Assembly: GCA_902495075.1 (NCBI GenBank)
Contig: CABUVO010000028.1
Location: 1-52,830 of the forward strand
From: an uncultured Porphyromonadaceae bacterium
GTDB lineage: Bacteria; Bacteroidota; Bacteroidia; Bacteroidales; Muribaculaceae
Direction of reading: 5' to 3'
Length of the DNA stretch: 52,830 bases
Shown: positions 41,846 to 50,483 of the stretch, piece by piece
Layout: every line of letters begins with the position of its first letter
How positions within the stretch are numbered: position 1 is the stretch's first letter
The notes under the pieces: model-generated
Seen by the model: the letters and a program-made list of their open reading frames with translations, nothing else
Told to the model about the DNA's origin: nothing
Database searches by the model: none
Made by a program: the position numbers and the translations under genes

Positions 41846-42429
41846 CGCTGCAGGCCTTTTGAATCATCACAAACATCTCCAGCCCAAGGGAAACGCAAAA
41901 GTGTGGAATTTCGAAATAATGCATAATCCGGTTCAATCAAAACCTTTTTGCGCGTCACTGTTATTACCGCTGTCCGTATTATATTTTCCGATGAAATACG
42001 CTTTACAGCCTCTACCACACTCAATAGCGAACAACCGCTGTCAACTGCATCATCCACTATCAATACCTTATGCCCCCCTTCCTTCAAACGCAAAGTAAGC
42101 TTTTCATCAATTTCTACCTCCTTGAGTGTAGGACGCTTAAACGCATCTTTCCATTCAAGGATTTTAGACTCCGCCATCCGAAGGAAACAATTTAAAAATG
42201 CCGGCATTTTAAGCAAAATGGAATTAACCGTACCACGCTTGGCAGACGTACCTCCACGCTGGCTTTTTATAATATAAAATTCCTTTGCATCAAACTTTTC
42301 AGCCACATACACCCCAGCTCTTGCGATCCCAATAAGAACATCATAATCGTATGCCGATTTCATGACCAGCCCATGAAGATCGGCACACATATTATCAAAT
42401 TCATTATTAGATACTGTTATGACTTTCAT
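41842..42429 (-). CDS. Type I phosphoribosyltransferase-domain protein
   Basis: 195 residues. The PRPP-binding loop VLIVDDAVDSGCSLLSVVEAV is clear (about residues 115-135), and the N-terminal part (DVLIGIARAGVYVAEKFDAKEFYIIKSQRGG) fits the fold's start. It is not one of the common purine or pyrimidine salvage enzymes by sequence. The substrate is unknown. The ATG at 42429 overlaps the glycosyltransferase stop by ATGA, and its stop overlaps the HAD gene in the same way. Confidence 0.82.
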   Translation of the reverse strand: MKVITVSNNEFDNMCADLHGLVMKSAYDYDVLIGIARAGVYVAEKFDAKEFYIIKSQRGGTSAKRGTVNSILLKMPAFLNCFLRMAESKILEWKDAFKRPTLKEVEIDEKLTLRLKEGGHKVLIVDDAVDSGCSLLSVVEAVKRISSENIIRTAVITVTRKKVLIEPDYALFRNSTLLRFPWAGDVCDDSKGLQR

Positions 42430-43367
42430 TTCCAAAGCAAATACGCTCCCCGTCCACCGAGGGCAGTGTAATGATACAGCAATTTGAGCAGCCATTTGCG
42501 TGGCAACGACAGAGTGCGGTGTGAAAGTGCCTTGCGAAGCAACGGATCTGCCAAATCCGGTCGTTTCTCTCGCTTGTAATACGCTGCAAGAATGGCACGT
42601 CTGTAATTAATCATATCTACGAGCCAATCCGCATCCTTATATCCCGAACTTTCCACGTATCTTTCCGTTGCATCAATAGCCCGTTCCCATTCGCCAGCTT
42701 TAGAACTGAAGTTATCACCCGTAATAGAATCGCTTTGATGATATACCGTTGCGAGCACTCTGTCAATCCCTTTCATAAGAGGATTTGAGAGCAACAATCG
42801 CATACCGAGCTCCCAATCGTCCCAACAGTAAAGATCCTCATTCCAGGCACCTGCATTCCTGAAAAAAACTGTTTTCACAGCATAACATATAGTAGCAAAA
42901 ATAGAATGATAAGCCTGATATCTCCATTCATCCGTAAGAGTATATTTGGAGACCCTTTTTCTATTATCAGAGAAAAAATATCCAATACGCCAGTGCACAA
43001 TATCAAGATCCGGGTGGTCAATAAACTCCCTCATGGCGGTCTCTACAAGATCAGGATGCATCACATCATCAGAATCGAAAAATAGCATGTATTCCGTCTC
43101 CACCTCCTGCAACCCACGGTTACGAGCAACGGCGGCTCCCGGTCTCGTCTCCTCAACAAGAGTCATCTGAAAATTCTCTTCTTCATTACGGGAGATCCAG
43201 TCAGTAACTACATGCTTTGTATCATCTGTTGAGCCATTATCAACAACAATAACCCTTATCGGGCGCCAGGTCTGTGCCTTGACACTATCAAGACATCTTC
43301 CGATTAATCCAGCCCTGTTTCTGACCGGAATAACCACCGACATCATATTGTTATAAGATGATTTCAT
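42426..43367 (-). CDS. Family 2 glycosyltransferase
   Basis: 313 residues, GT-A fold. The N-terminus has MSVVIPVRNRAGLIGRCLDSVKAQTW and VIVVDNGSTDDT, then RPGAAVARNRGLQEVETEYMLFFDSDDVMHPDLVE with the metal-binding DSDD, and WNEDLYCWDDWELGMRLL with a candidate catalytic acid. It should move a sugar from a nucleotide or lipid donor onto a surface polymer or lipid. ATGs at codons 1, 8 and 9 are possible starts. It is the first of three overlapping genes; I found no convincing promoter upstream. Confidence 0.88.
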   Translation of the reverse strand: MKSSYNNMMSVVIPVRNRAGLIGRCLDSVKAQTWRPIRVIVVDNGSTDDTKHVVTDWISRNEEENFQMTLVEETRPGAAVARNRGLQEVETEYMLFFDSDDVMHPDLVETAMREFIDHPDLDIVHWRIGYFFSDNRKRVSKYTLTDEWRYQAYHSIFATICYAVKTVFFRNAGAWNEDLYCWDDWELGMRLLLSNPLMKGIDRVLATVYHQSDSITGDNFSSKAGEWERAIDATERYVESSGYKDADWLVDMINYRRAILAAYYKREKRPDLADPLLRKALSHRTLSLPRKWLLKLLYHYTALGGRGAYLLWK

Positions 43368-43489
43368 TAATCAATTATCAGACATCAACACTGAATGAAC
43401 ACATATTATAAACGCATAGATTTTTAAGATATTTTTCGAATTGATGAATAAGTATATCTATGGTTACTCAGTTTTGTGATTATATCGCT

Positions 43490-43538
43490 GTCAAAACAAA
43501 AAACTTCCGGCATGTCTAATGCAACAATGCCGGAAGTT
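43490..43538 (-). terminator. Intrinsic terminator of the SusCD operon
   Basis: Arms AACTTCCGGCAT (43502-43513) and ATGCCGGAAGTT (43527-43538) form a perfect 12-bp stem. On the minus strand TTTTTTGTTTTG follows directly. It is 27 bases after the last gene of the operon. Confidence 0.92.
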
Positions 43539-43564
43539 GAATTATTTAATTAATCAGATATGTA

Positions 43565-45097
43565 TCAGTTACCAGGTTTGAATACCTTCACCTTGTTGAG
43601 GAAGAAACGGAAACAACCCTCATTGGCATATTTAGGCATACACTGGTCATCGATAGGACGGATTGTAATTGTTGTGTTCTTATCAAGTGAAACACCCTTG
43701 AGATCTATCTCTACAGGATACCACTTCAAAGATGCTCCGGCAGCCAGACTTAGCGCAGGAACGGGGAATTGAGTCTCAACACCACCCTTGTCAACAACTA
43801 CTACTATCTGCACAGCGTCATAATTCAATCCATCTGCAGGAGCTTTATCACGCCATGGACACCAGTCGAACGATACCTTTACACCTTCTGTGCCATCTCC
43901 AAGCTCAGGCATCTTAGGTGTTGTAAGACATCCTTGCTTATTAGTAGCACCAAGACGGATATACATCTTCTGGAACGTAGACGAACCGGTTATTGACCAT
44001 CCTTTCTGTTTTAGAATATCCATCGGGCTTACGCCATTAATTTTAGGAGTAGTCAAATTCGGGAGATAGTTGTTGACATTATCACAACCGATACAGTCAA
44101 TCTCTTTACCCTCGTTAGCTCCAGATCCGGTCCATGATGCATAATCTGCCCACCAGTTGTCGAAATCTGTCATACAATAGATGATTTCATTGAGTCCCAA
44201 ATCTTCAACAGACGTTGCTATCACATTCACCACAGGAGAAGCAGTGCCGGAATAAACCCCAGTGATTGTCAGGATATGACCGGCATATTTACTCATGTCA
44301 CATTCTACAGGATTGTCAACTACAGAAATGCCCATTTTCTTGTCTGAAATAACAAGTTTGGTGCCATCATAGATACCTGTTGCCCTTACGAGTGTTCTCT
44401 TTGTTGCCTTGTAGCTATCAATATTGCCTGTGATATCCACAGGTGTAACATCGGGGACGCTACCAGACTTGACATCCGTCAACTGGTCACATATTACCTC
44501 TGTAAGACCAACAGAGTTCACAGCCTTCGTGCCGAACATATCAATCAATTGACCAGCTCGAGCCTGCGCGGCATCACCGGTAACATAAACGAAATCCTTG
44601 CCATCCGTGCCGACAAAACCTTTTTTGGTCTGAGCAAGCACGGCAAGATTCTTGAACTGCAGAGCACTCTCTTCCTCCATTGCATCTACATCTGCGATAG
44701 ATGAAGGCTGGATATCGCGGAACTTATCACCTTCCTGACGCACGGTCAGCTCGAAAATACTCCGTTTCTGCTCTCCCTTGAAAACAAGCGTATATTTACG
44801 GGGAAGGTCAGCGACACCACCGCGCTCATTGTTAGAGACCACTATGGTAACATCTGTGGTTCCGGCAACACCACTTGACGGTGTCACTGTTATCCAGTCG
44901 GGAGCATCCACATGCCAGTCTCCGTCAGCAGCAATCGAAATTATTGCAGGCACAGCATCGGTCACAGGAAACTCAAGATTATCCGTGGTGCCGAGCACTG
45001 CCGTTGCGACGCCACCCTCATCGTCGCTGCAGGAGGTAAGCCAAACCCCTAATACAGAGACGAGCGTAATCAGTAAAAGATTTATTTTATTTTTCAT
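43565..45097 (-). CDS. BACON/DUF5689-type surface lipoprotein
   Basis: 510 residues. The lipoprotein signal is MKNKINLLLITLVSVLGVWLTSCSDDEGG (Cys 23), and the acidic residues after the Cys fit surface export. A BACON-like domain follows (about 35-125: ISIAADGDWHVDAPDWITVTPSSG, TIVVSNNERGG, FELTVRQEG), then an OB-like DUF5689 region (about 130-290: SIADVDAM, GFVGTDGKDFVYVTGD, GHILTITGVYSGTAS) and a C-terminal beta-sandwich (about 300-510). The role is likely binding of the substrate taken in by the SusCD pair. It is last in its operon. Confidence 0.82.
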   Translation of the reverse strand: MKNKINLLLITLVSVLGVWLTSCSDDEGGVATAVLGTTDNLEFPVTDAVPAIISIAADGDWHVDAPDWITVTPSSGVAGTTDVTIVVSNNERGGVADLPRKYTLVFKGEQKRSIFELTVRQEGDKFRDIQPSSIADVDAMEEESALQFKNLAVLAQTKKGFVGTDGKDFVYVTGDAAQARAGQLIDMFGTKAVNSVGLTEVICDQLTDVKSGSVPDVTPVDITGNIDSYKATKRTLVRATGIYDGTKLVISDKKMGISVVDNPVECDMSKYAGHILTITGVYSGTASPVVNVIATSVEDLGLNEIIYCMTDFDNWWADYASWTGSGANEGKEIDCIGCDNVNNYLPNLTTPKINGVSPMDILKQKGWSITGSSTFQKMYIRLGATNKQGCLTTPKMPELGDGTEGVKVSFDWCPWRDKAPADGLNYDAVQIVVVVDKGGVETQFPVPALSLAAGASLKWYPVEIDLKGVSLDKNTTITIRPIDDQCMPKYANEGCFRFFLNKVKVFKPGN

Positions 45098-45131
45098 ATT
45101 GTTTAGTCTTAGAATCTGTTTAAACACACTC

Positions 45132-46940
45132 TTATTTCCAGTTGGGATTCTGTTTAAGATTCGGGTTAAGGTTCAGATCATTGGTAGGAATCGGATAGAG
45201 ATAATCGCGCGACTCATCAAAGCCCATGATCTCATTATTAAACTTATGGTTGCAGGTATAACCCTGAGTGCCGTTCGAAAGGAATATATCCTTATTAATC
45301 TCAAAAGCTGTTGCCCCCGCCACATTTGGTTTGGAAGTTCCGTTGGCATAGAACACAACATCTGGCTTTCCGTCACCACTCATGTCGAGCTGACAAGGAC
45401 CGGGAACATACATTCCGAGAATCGGCTGATCAAGACATTTACCGTTTTTCCAACGCATCAAATCATAATATCTGAAATGTTCCTGGAAAAGCTCAATAGC
45501 ACGCTCACGGCGTATCTCCAGAATAACCCCCTTATTGGCTCCGCTCACATTGAAATAACCTGTGTCACCACCGTCAAGATACGGATCCGGATTTGCATTA
45601 GCTGCGGTCATATTAATGTTGGCACTCATACCTACACGGTCACGGATCACACCGATTGTCTTGTCAAGATCCGACTGTGTCAGTGTTCCAAGTTCAGCCT
45701 TTGCCTCAGCAAGGTTGAGAAGAACTTCACTGTAGCGGAATATAGGCATGTCATTGGTTGTTCTGCCTGCAAGGTCTTCATTGTTTCCGTTGACATTGGA
45801 TGCCGTCACATATTTGATCGGCTGGTATCCTGTTGAGGAAACTTCCATATCGGGAGCAAGGACAGCGGTGCCGTTGATACGCTTATAGTTCAAACCGCGG
45901 ATTGTCTGTGTCAGACGCGGATCTCGATTTGCTATCTCATCCTTGAATTCCATAGTCTGCCAACCCGGTTGGTCGGTGAAGCGAGTACCATCCTTCATCA
46001 GATAAGAGCAGATAAACTTACGTGTTGCGGATGGATTGTTCTTAACTTTGCTTATCGCATAGTCATTGATGTCATTGAAAAGGTTTGACGATACAGAAAA
46101 ACCGGCAGCAAGTATAAACTCATCCTGCACAGAAGATGCACTTGCCTGTGTGAAGAGGTCACGGTAGTTTGTCTCGGGATTTGCACCCTTATAAACTTTA
46201 TATCTTCCATACTCTCCGCTCATCAGCTTCTCACTGGCGTCAACACACTGGTTGAGATAATACTGCCAGTCATGTCCGTCGAGTGTTATGCCATGATATT
46301 TTCGGAATGTACCTTCAAAAAGACAGAAACGGGATTTAAGAGCAAGAGCGGCACCTTTTGTCACACGGTAAACATTTTTTTCCGTCACATTATCCGGAAG
46401 TCCGGCAATTGCAGCGTCAATATCCTCGAGCATATGTGTCATGACAACCTCACGAGAATTGCGGGCAGCATAAAGTTCCGGATCATCAGAGAAGAGCTGA
46501 TGGTCGATCCATGGCACGTCGCCGAAACGTTTCACTTTCTCAAAATAGAATGCCGCGCGGAAAAATCTTGCGAGAGCAATATACTTAGTCTTGGCATCAT
46601 TATCTGTGCAGTTCTTTGGAGCATACTCAAGAAGAGTATTGATCTTACGGAGCGCAGTCCATGTCCAGCCGCCGCCCGAAGCGGGTGTGGTGCGATAACT
46701 GCCCCCCTTGAGTTCAGCACTCAATGCGCGACGCACGTAATGGTCGTCTTGAGCATCATATGGTTTATCATCAAGAATGCTGCTGTAGAAGCTGTTGGAA
46801 AAAGCTTCCAAGTCTGATGCAGTTCTGAAATAGTTTTCGATATCCAGCGTGTCTTTCGGAGTCACGTCGAGATTGTCATCACACGCCGTGAAACCGAGAC
46901 CGAGGAAACCGATGCATGCTATCAATATATATTTTTTCAT
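45132..46940 (-). CDS. SusD/RagB-family nutrient-binding lipoprotein
   Basis: 602 residues. The lipoprotein signal is MKKYILIACIGFLGLGFTAC (Cys 20), followed by DDNLDVTPKDTLDIENYFRTASDLEAFSNSFY. The helical TPR-like scaffold includes ARFFRAAFYFEKVKRFGDVPWIDH, and the C-terminal part has IRRERAIELFQEHFRYYDLMRWKNGK. It caps the SusC channel and captures the substrate. It lies 46 bases after susC and 34 bases before the BACON lipoprotein. Confidence 0.96.
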   Translation of the reverse strand: MKKYILIACIGFLGLGFTACDDNLDVTPKDTLDIENYFRTASDLEAFSNSFYSSILDDKPYDAQDDHYVRRALSAELKGGSYRTTPASGGGWTWTALRKINTLLEYAPKNCTDNDAKTKYIALARFFRAAFYFEKVKRFGDVPWIDHQLFSDDPELYAARNSREVVMTHMLEDIDAAIAGLPDNVTEKNVYRVTKGAALALKSRFCLFEGTFRKYHGITLDGHDWQYYLNQCVDASEKLMSGEYGRYKVYKGANPETNYRDLFTQASASSVQDEFILAAGFSVSSNLFNDINDYAISKVKNNPSATRKFICSYLMKDGTRFTDQPGWQTMEFKDEIANRDPRLTQTIRGLNYKRINGTAVLAPDMEVSSTGYQPIKYVTASNVNGNNEDLAGRTTNDMPIFRYSEVLLNLAEAKAELGTLTQSDLDKTIGVIRDRVGMSANINMTAANANPDPYLDGGDTGYFNVSGANKGVILEIRRERAIELFQEHFRYYDLMRWKNGKCLDQPILGMYVPGPCQLDMSGDGKPDVVFYANGTSKPNVAGATAFEINKDIFLSNGTQGYTCNHKFNNEIMGFDESRDYLYPIPTNDLNLNPNLKQNPNWK

Positions 46941-46986
46941 TTTGATATCTGTTAAAGGTTAAAGTTTTTTATACTTTAAACAGTTT

Positions 46987-49900
46987 CTAAAATTGAAGAT
47001 CGATACCGAAAGTAAAGGTCTTCGGCCATGGATAAGGCATCATATTCGCGTGATTGTTGCGGCTTGATTTTCCTTCGTCAACAGTGAAAGCACCTTCCGG
47101 ATCAAGATATTTGGTATATTTCTTCATAGGAGACCAATATGCGAGATTCTCAGCCGTGAAATAAAGACGAAGTTTCTCAACACCTGCCACTCTTGTCCAC
47201 TTTTTCGGGAACGTATAACCCACTGTCAAGTTCTTGAAGCGCAGATAGCGACGGTTTAGGAGATAGCGGTCATTTACATATTGCAGGTAGCTTGAAGATG
47301 CTGCTGCACCACGTGCACGTGGAAAATATGCATCTGTATTGTCTTCTGTCCAGTATTGGTCTTTAAAATCAGCTGAAAGGAAAGAACAGCGCAAGTATGT
47401 GCTGAAAGGTCCCCAGAAAGATGCTGCGTCAGCAGAAGGATACCAATAATGATTACCTGTACCTTGTAAGAACACACTGAAATCTACACCGACATAGTTG
47501 AATCCGGCGCGGATACCATATTGTAGACGAGGAAGTTTGTTACCAAGTTTTACACGATCACCGGGGTTTGCCAGACAGTTTGTTGGTATCTGATGCCCCT
47601 CTTCATCATAAAGATCATCGCGTCCGATTGTAATCTTGCCGTCACCATCCACATCAAGGAATTTCAGGTCTCCAGCCTGCCAGCCGCCACGCACTGCTTT
47701 GTTAACATATGCCAAATCAACATCTTTCGCATACTGTGCAGCTTCTTCATCGCTCTGGAAGAGACCACCTGTGCGGAAGCCCCAGATCTCACCAATCTCC
47801 ATACCTTCGTAATAATCCTTGGCGAATGTCTTGGTGGGGTTCTCATATCTCGTAATCTTGCTCTGATATTGCGAGAGGTTGAAGCCTACGTTATAAGTGA
47901 ACGGACGATCGAAAAGAGAGAATGAGTCGTTCCATTCAAGTGACAACTCATAACCCTTTGTGCGAAGGTCAGCAGCATTCATGTTAGGTTCGCTTGCTCC
48001 GTAAACAGAGGGTAGAGCCGAACCAAGTGTGATCATATCCTTGGTGTCGCGGATATAAAGGTCTGCAACGATATTTAGTCGGTTGTTAAAGAAACCGAGA
48101 TCGAAGCCAAGATCCCATTGATTTGTTTTCTCCCATGTGAAATCACCGGAAATAGGCTTGTCTGCTTTTGAGGTGATTGCCTTACTCGTTCCATCAAAAG
48201 TCCAGTTTATGGATTCTGTGTCTATTTTGCGAAGGAAAGTGTAGTAATCGGAAACATTCTGGTTACCGAGGCTACCGTAAGAGAAACGGATCTTACCATT
48301 GCTCCACCAGGGATTCAGGCTCTCGAAGAATTTCTCCTCGCTGAAGCGCCATCCAGCCGATCCGGAGGGGAAGAAGCCCCAGCGATGACCTTTGGCAAAA
48401 CGGGAGGTGCCGTCATATCGACCGGAAACTTCCACGAGATATTTTCCTTGATAATCGTAATTGATACGTCCGAAATATCCCTGAAGGAAATAGTCGTTCT
48501 GACCGCCATAGATAGCAACTACATCCGTTGCCATATTTGTTACCAGAGAAGCATCATTAAGATTAGGAATACCTATGTTCTGCACTTTCGATCCCACACG
48601 CTTGTAATTACGGTTCTCATAATTGTAACCGAGCACAACAGTAAGATTGTGGGCATCCTTGAATGTATCCTTATAAGTTGCGAATGCATTGGCAGAATAA
48701 TAGTTGTAGACAGTCTGCTGCTCCAAAAGGTCATCTGCTCCGGCACCGGATCTATAATACGACATTTCTTCATTGGGACGTATGCGGAAGGGAACATTGT
48801 TAGATCGGCTCATGCTTCGGTTGTTGGCGAACCGATATGTAAAGTCTGCCGTGAATGTCAGCTGTTTTATAGGCGTGATGTTCAAGCGACTTGTTGAGGT
48901 CACGGAATTACGGCGTGTTGAACCGGGATGACTGCCTTCCATCATCATGATGTGGCGTGCATTACCGGGCTTGTAATTATATACTGTATTGTCTCCGACA
49001 TACGATCCATCCGGATTCTTCAGAGGGAAGAGGGCAAGTGCACTCTCCGCGAGATAGTTGAGGGTATTCTCAACACTTCCGTCACCATTATAAGTGTAAT
49101 TGTTTCCGAAATATGACAGATTCTCTTCGAAATCAGCCCATTTGTTGATCTTGAAACTTACGCGGCTACGAAGAGTGTACTGATTATAGTTATCGGGATT
49201 ATATTTGGCAAGACCATCGGTATGCTTGTAACCTCCCGATACGAAATATTTCATATTCTTTGATCCACCGGAGAGGGAAACATTATGCTGGGTTGAGAAG
49301 CGACGTTCGTTATAAAGTTCATGATACCAGTCGGTGTTGGCATAATACTTCCATTCTCCATTCTGTTCTACAACCCATGGACGAGCGGGATTCTCAGTCT
49401 TGTCATTAACACGGGCAAGAAGTTGGAACCAGTCATTGTCGTCATAACTTGCGATGAGCGGGTTGCCGTTTCTTCCACGCTGGAATTCGTCATAGACACG
49501 GAGCTGACGATAACCGGATGTTTCATAGTCTGTTGAAGTAGTTGACTCGTCCCATCCAAAGCGACCGTTATAACGCACTGTTGCTTTTCCGTCTTTCTCT
49601 GTTCCCTGCTTGGTCGTGATAAGAATCACACCAAAAGCGGCGCGTGCACCATAAACGGCAGCAGCAGAAGCATCCTTGATTACAGAAATTGAAGCCACGT
49701 CGTTAGGATCAATCTGGTTAATGTCTCCGATCGCGCCATCAATCATGATCAATGGGCTGGCACTATTGATTGACGTTGTGCCTCGGATGTTGAGCGATGC
49801 GCCCTGCCCCGGCTTACCGGACGATGTTGACACGTTGAGACCGGCAACAGCACCCTGAAGCATAGACGACACATTGCTTACCGGGCGCCCTTCGAGACTC

Positions 49901-50289
49901 TTGCCTTCGATGGCAGCAACGGCACCAGTAAGGTTTACCTTCTTCTGTGTGCCATAACCCACCACCACGGTCTCCTCAAGAGTCTGGGAATCTTCCTTCA
50001 TCTTGACATCGACAACCGTTTGGGTTGGAGCAACTTTTATTGTTTGAGGCTGATAGCCTATAAGGGCTATCTTCAGTTGTGCCGGACCTTCAGGCACCTG
50101 AAGAGAGAAACGGCCGTCAATATCGGCCATACACCCGGTGCGGGAATTGACCAGCATTACGCTGGCACCGACCAAGGGTTCTCCCTGCATGTCGGTAATC
50201 GTACCCGTCACTTGTCTTGTCGCTGCCAGCGCGGGTATGCCCGCAAGCAATGCAACAAGAATCAGAATTAGTCTGCTGACTTGTTTCAT
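46987..50289 (-). CDS. SusC/RagA-family TonB-linked outer-membrane transporter
   Basis: 1100 residues. The signal peptide (MKQVSRLILILVALLAGIPALA) is followed by a carboxypeptidase-like domain (about 25-100: VTGTITDMQGEPLVGASVMLVNSRTGCMADIDGRFSLQVPEG), the TonB box region (EETVVVGYGTQKKVNLTGAV), the plug (SSMLQGAVAGLNVSTSSGKPGQGASLNIRGTTSINSASPLIMIDG) and the barrel ending in the aromatic KTFTFGIDLQF. It imports the ligand captured by SusD. No promoter was seen in the 191 bases upstream, which hold a repeat; co-transcription with the phosphoesterase is likely. Confidence 0.96.
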   Translation of the reverse strand: MKQVSRLILILVALLAGIPALAATRQVTGTITDMQGEPLVGASVMLVNSRTGCMADIDGRFSLQVPEGPAQLKIALIGYQPQTIKVAPTQTVVDVKMKEDSQTLEETVVVGYGTQKKVNLTGAVAAIEGKSLEGRPVSNVSSMLQGAVAGLNVSTSSGKPGQGASLNIRGTTSINSASPLIMIDGAIGDINQIDPNDVASISVIKDASAAAVYGARAAFGVILITTKQGTEKDGKATVRYNGRFGWDESTTSTDYETSGYRQLRVYDEFQRGRNGNPLIASYDDNDWFQLLARVNDKTENPARPWVVEQNGEWKYYANTDWYHELYNERRFSTQHNVSLSGGSKNMKYFVSGGYKHTDGLAKYNPDNYNQYTLRSRVSFKINKWADFEENLSYFGNNYTYNGDGSVENTLNYLAESALALFPLKNPDGSYVGDNTVYNYKPGNARHIMMMEGSHPGSTRRNSVTSTSRLNITPIKQLTFTADFTYRFANNRSMSRSNNVPFRIRPNEEMSYYRSGAGADDLLEQQTVYNYYSANAFATYKDTFKDAHNLTVVLGYNYENRNYKRVGSKVQNIGIPNLNDASLVTNMATDVVAIYGGQNDYFLQGYFGRINYDYQGKYLVEVSGRYDGTSRFAKGHRWGFFPSGSAGWRFSEEKFFESLNPWWSNGKIRFSYGSLGNQNVSDYYTFLRKIDTESINWTFDGTSKAITSKADKPISGDFTWEKTNQWDLGFDLGFFNNRLNIVADLYIRDTKDMITLGSALPSVYGASEPNMNAADLRTKGYELSLEWNDSFSLFDRPFTYNVGFNLSQYQSKITRYENPTKTFAKDYYEGMEIGEIWGFRTGGLFQSDEEAAQYAKDVDLAYVNKAVRGGWQAGDLKFLDVDGDGKITIGRDDLYDEEGHQIPTNCLANPGDRVKLGNKLPRLQYGIRAGFNYVGVDFSVFLQGTGNHYWYPSADAASFWGPFSTYLRCSFLSADFKDQYWTEDNTDAYFPRARGAAASSSYLQYVNDRYLLNRRYLRFKNLTVGYTFPKKWTRVAGVEKLRLYFTAENLAYWSPMKKYTKYLDPEGAFTVDEGKSSRNNHANMMPYPWPKTFTFGIDLQF

Positions 50290-50321
50290 AAGGTAGGTAT
50301 TAGTTGTGAAAAAATAGTTAT

Positions 50322-50483
50322 TTATTTAAGTTTCGCAAGCTTCAACTTAAAGTTTAAGAGTTCATAAGTTTAAAAGTTTAAACTGATACGAATCCGTTGT
50401 TCGCGTCAAACATAAACTTCTAAACTGCGCACTGCGCAATTAAACTTATAAACTTCAACTTTCCGCCTGCGAAAGTTGAATTA
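50322..50483 (-). repeat. Dispersed intergenic repeat, copy 2
   Basis: 162 bases, reverse orientation relative to 38536-38711, with near-identical ends and a diverged centre. One end coincides with the stop codon of the phosphoesterase gene (TAA at 50483-50481), so the repeat supplies or abuts the last codon. It fills almost the whole gap before susC. Confidence 0.8.
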
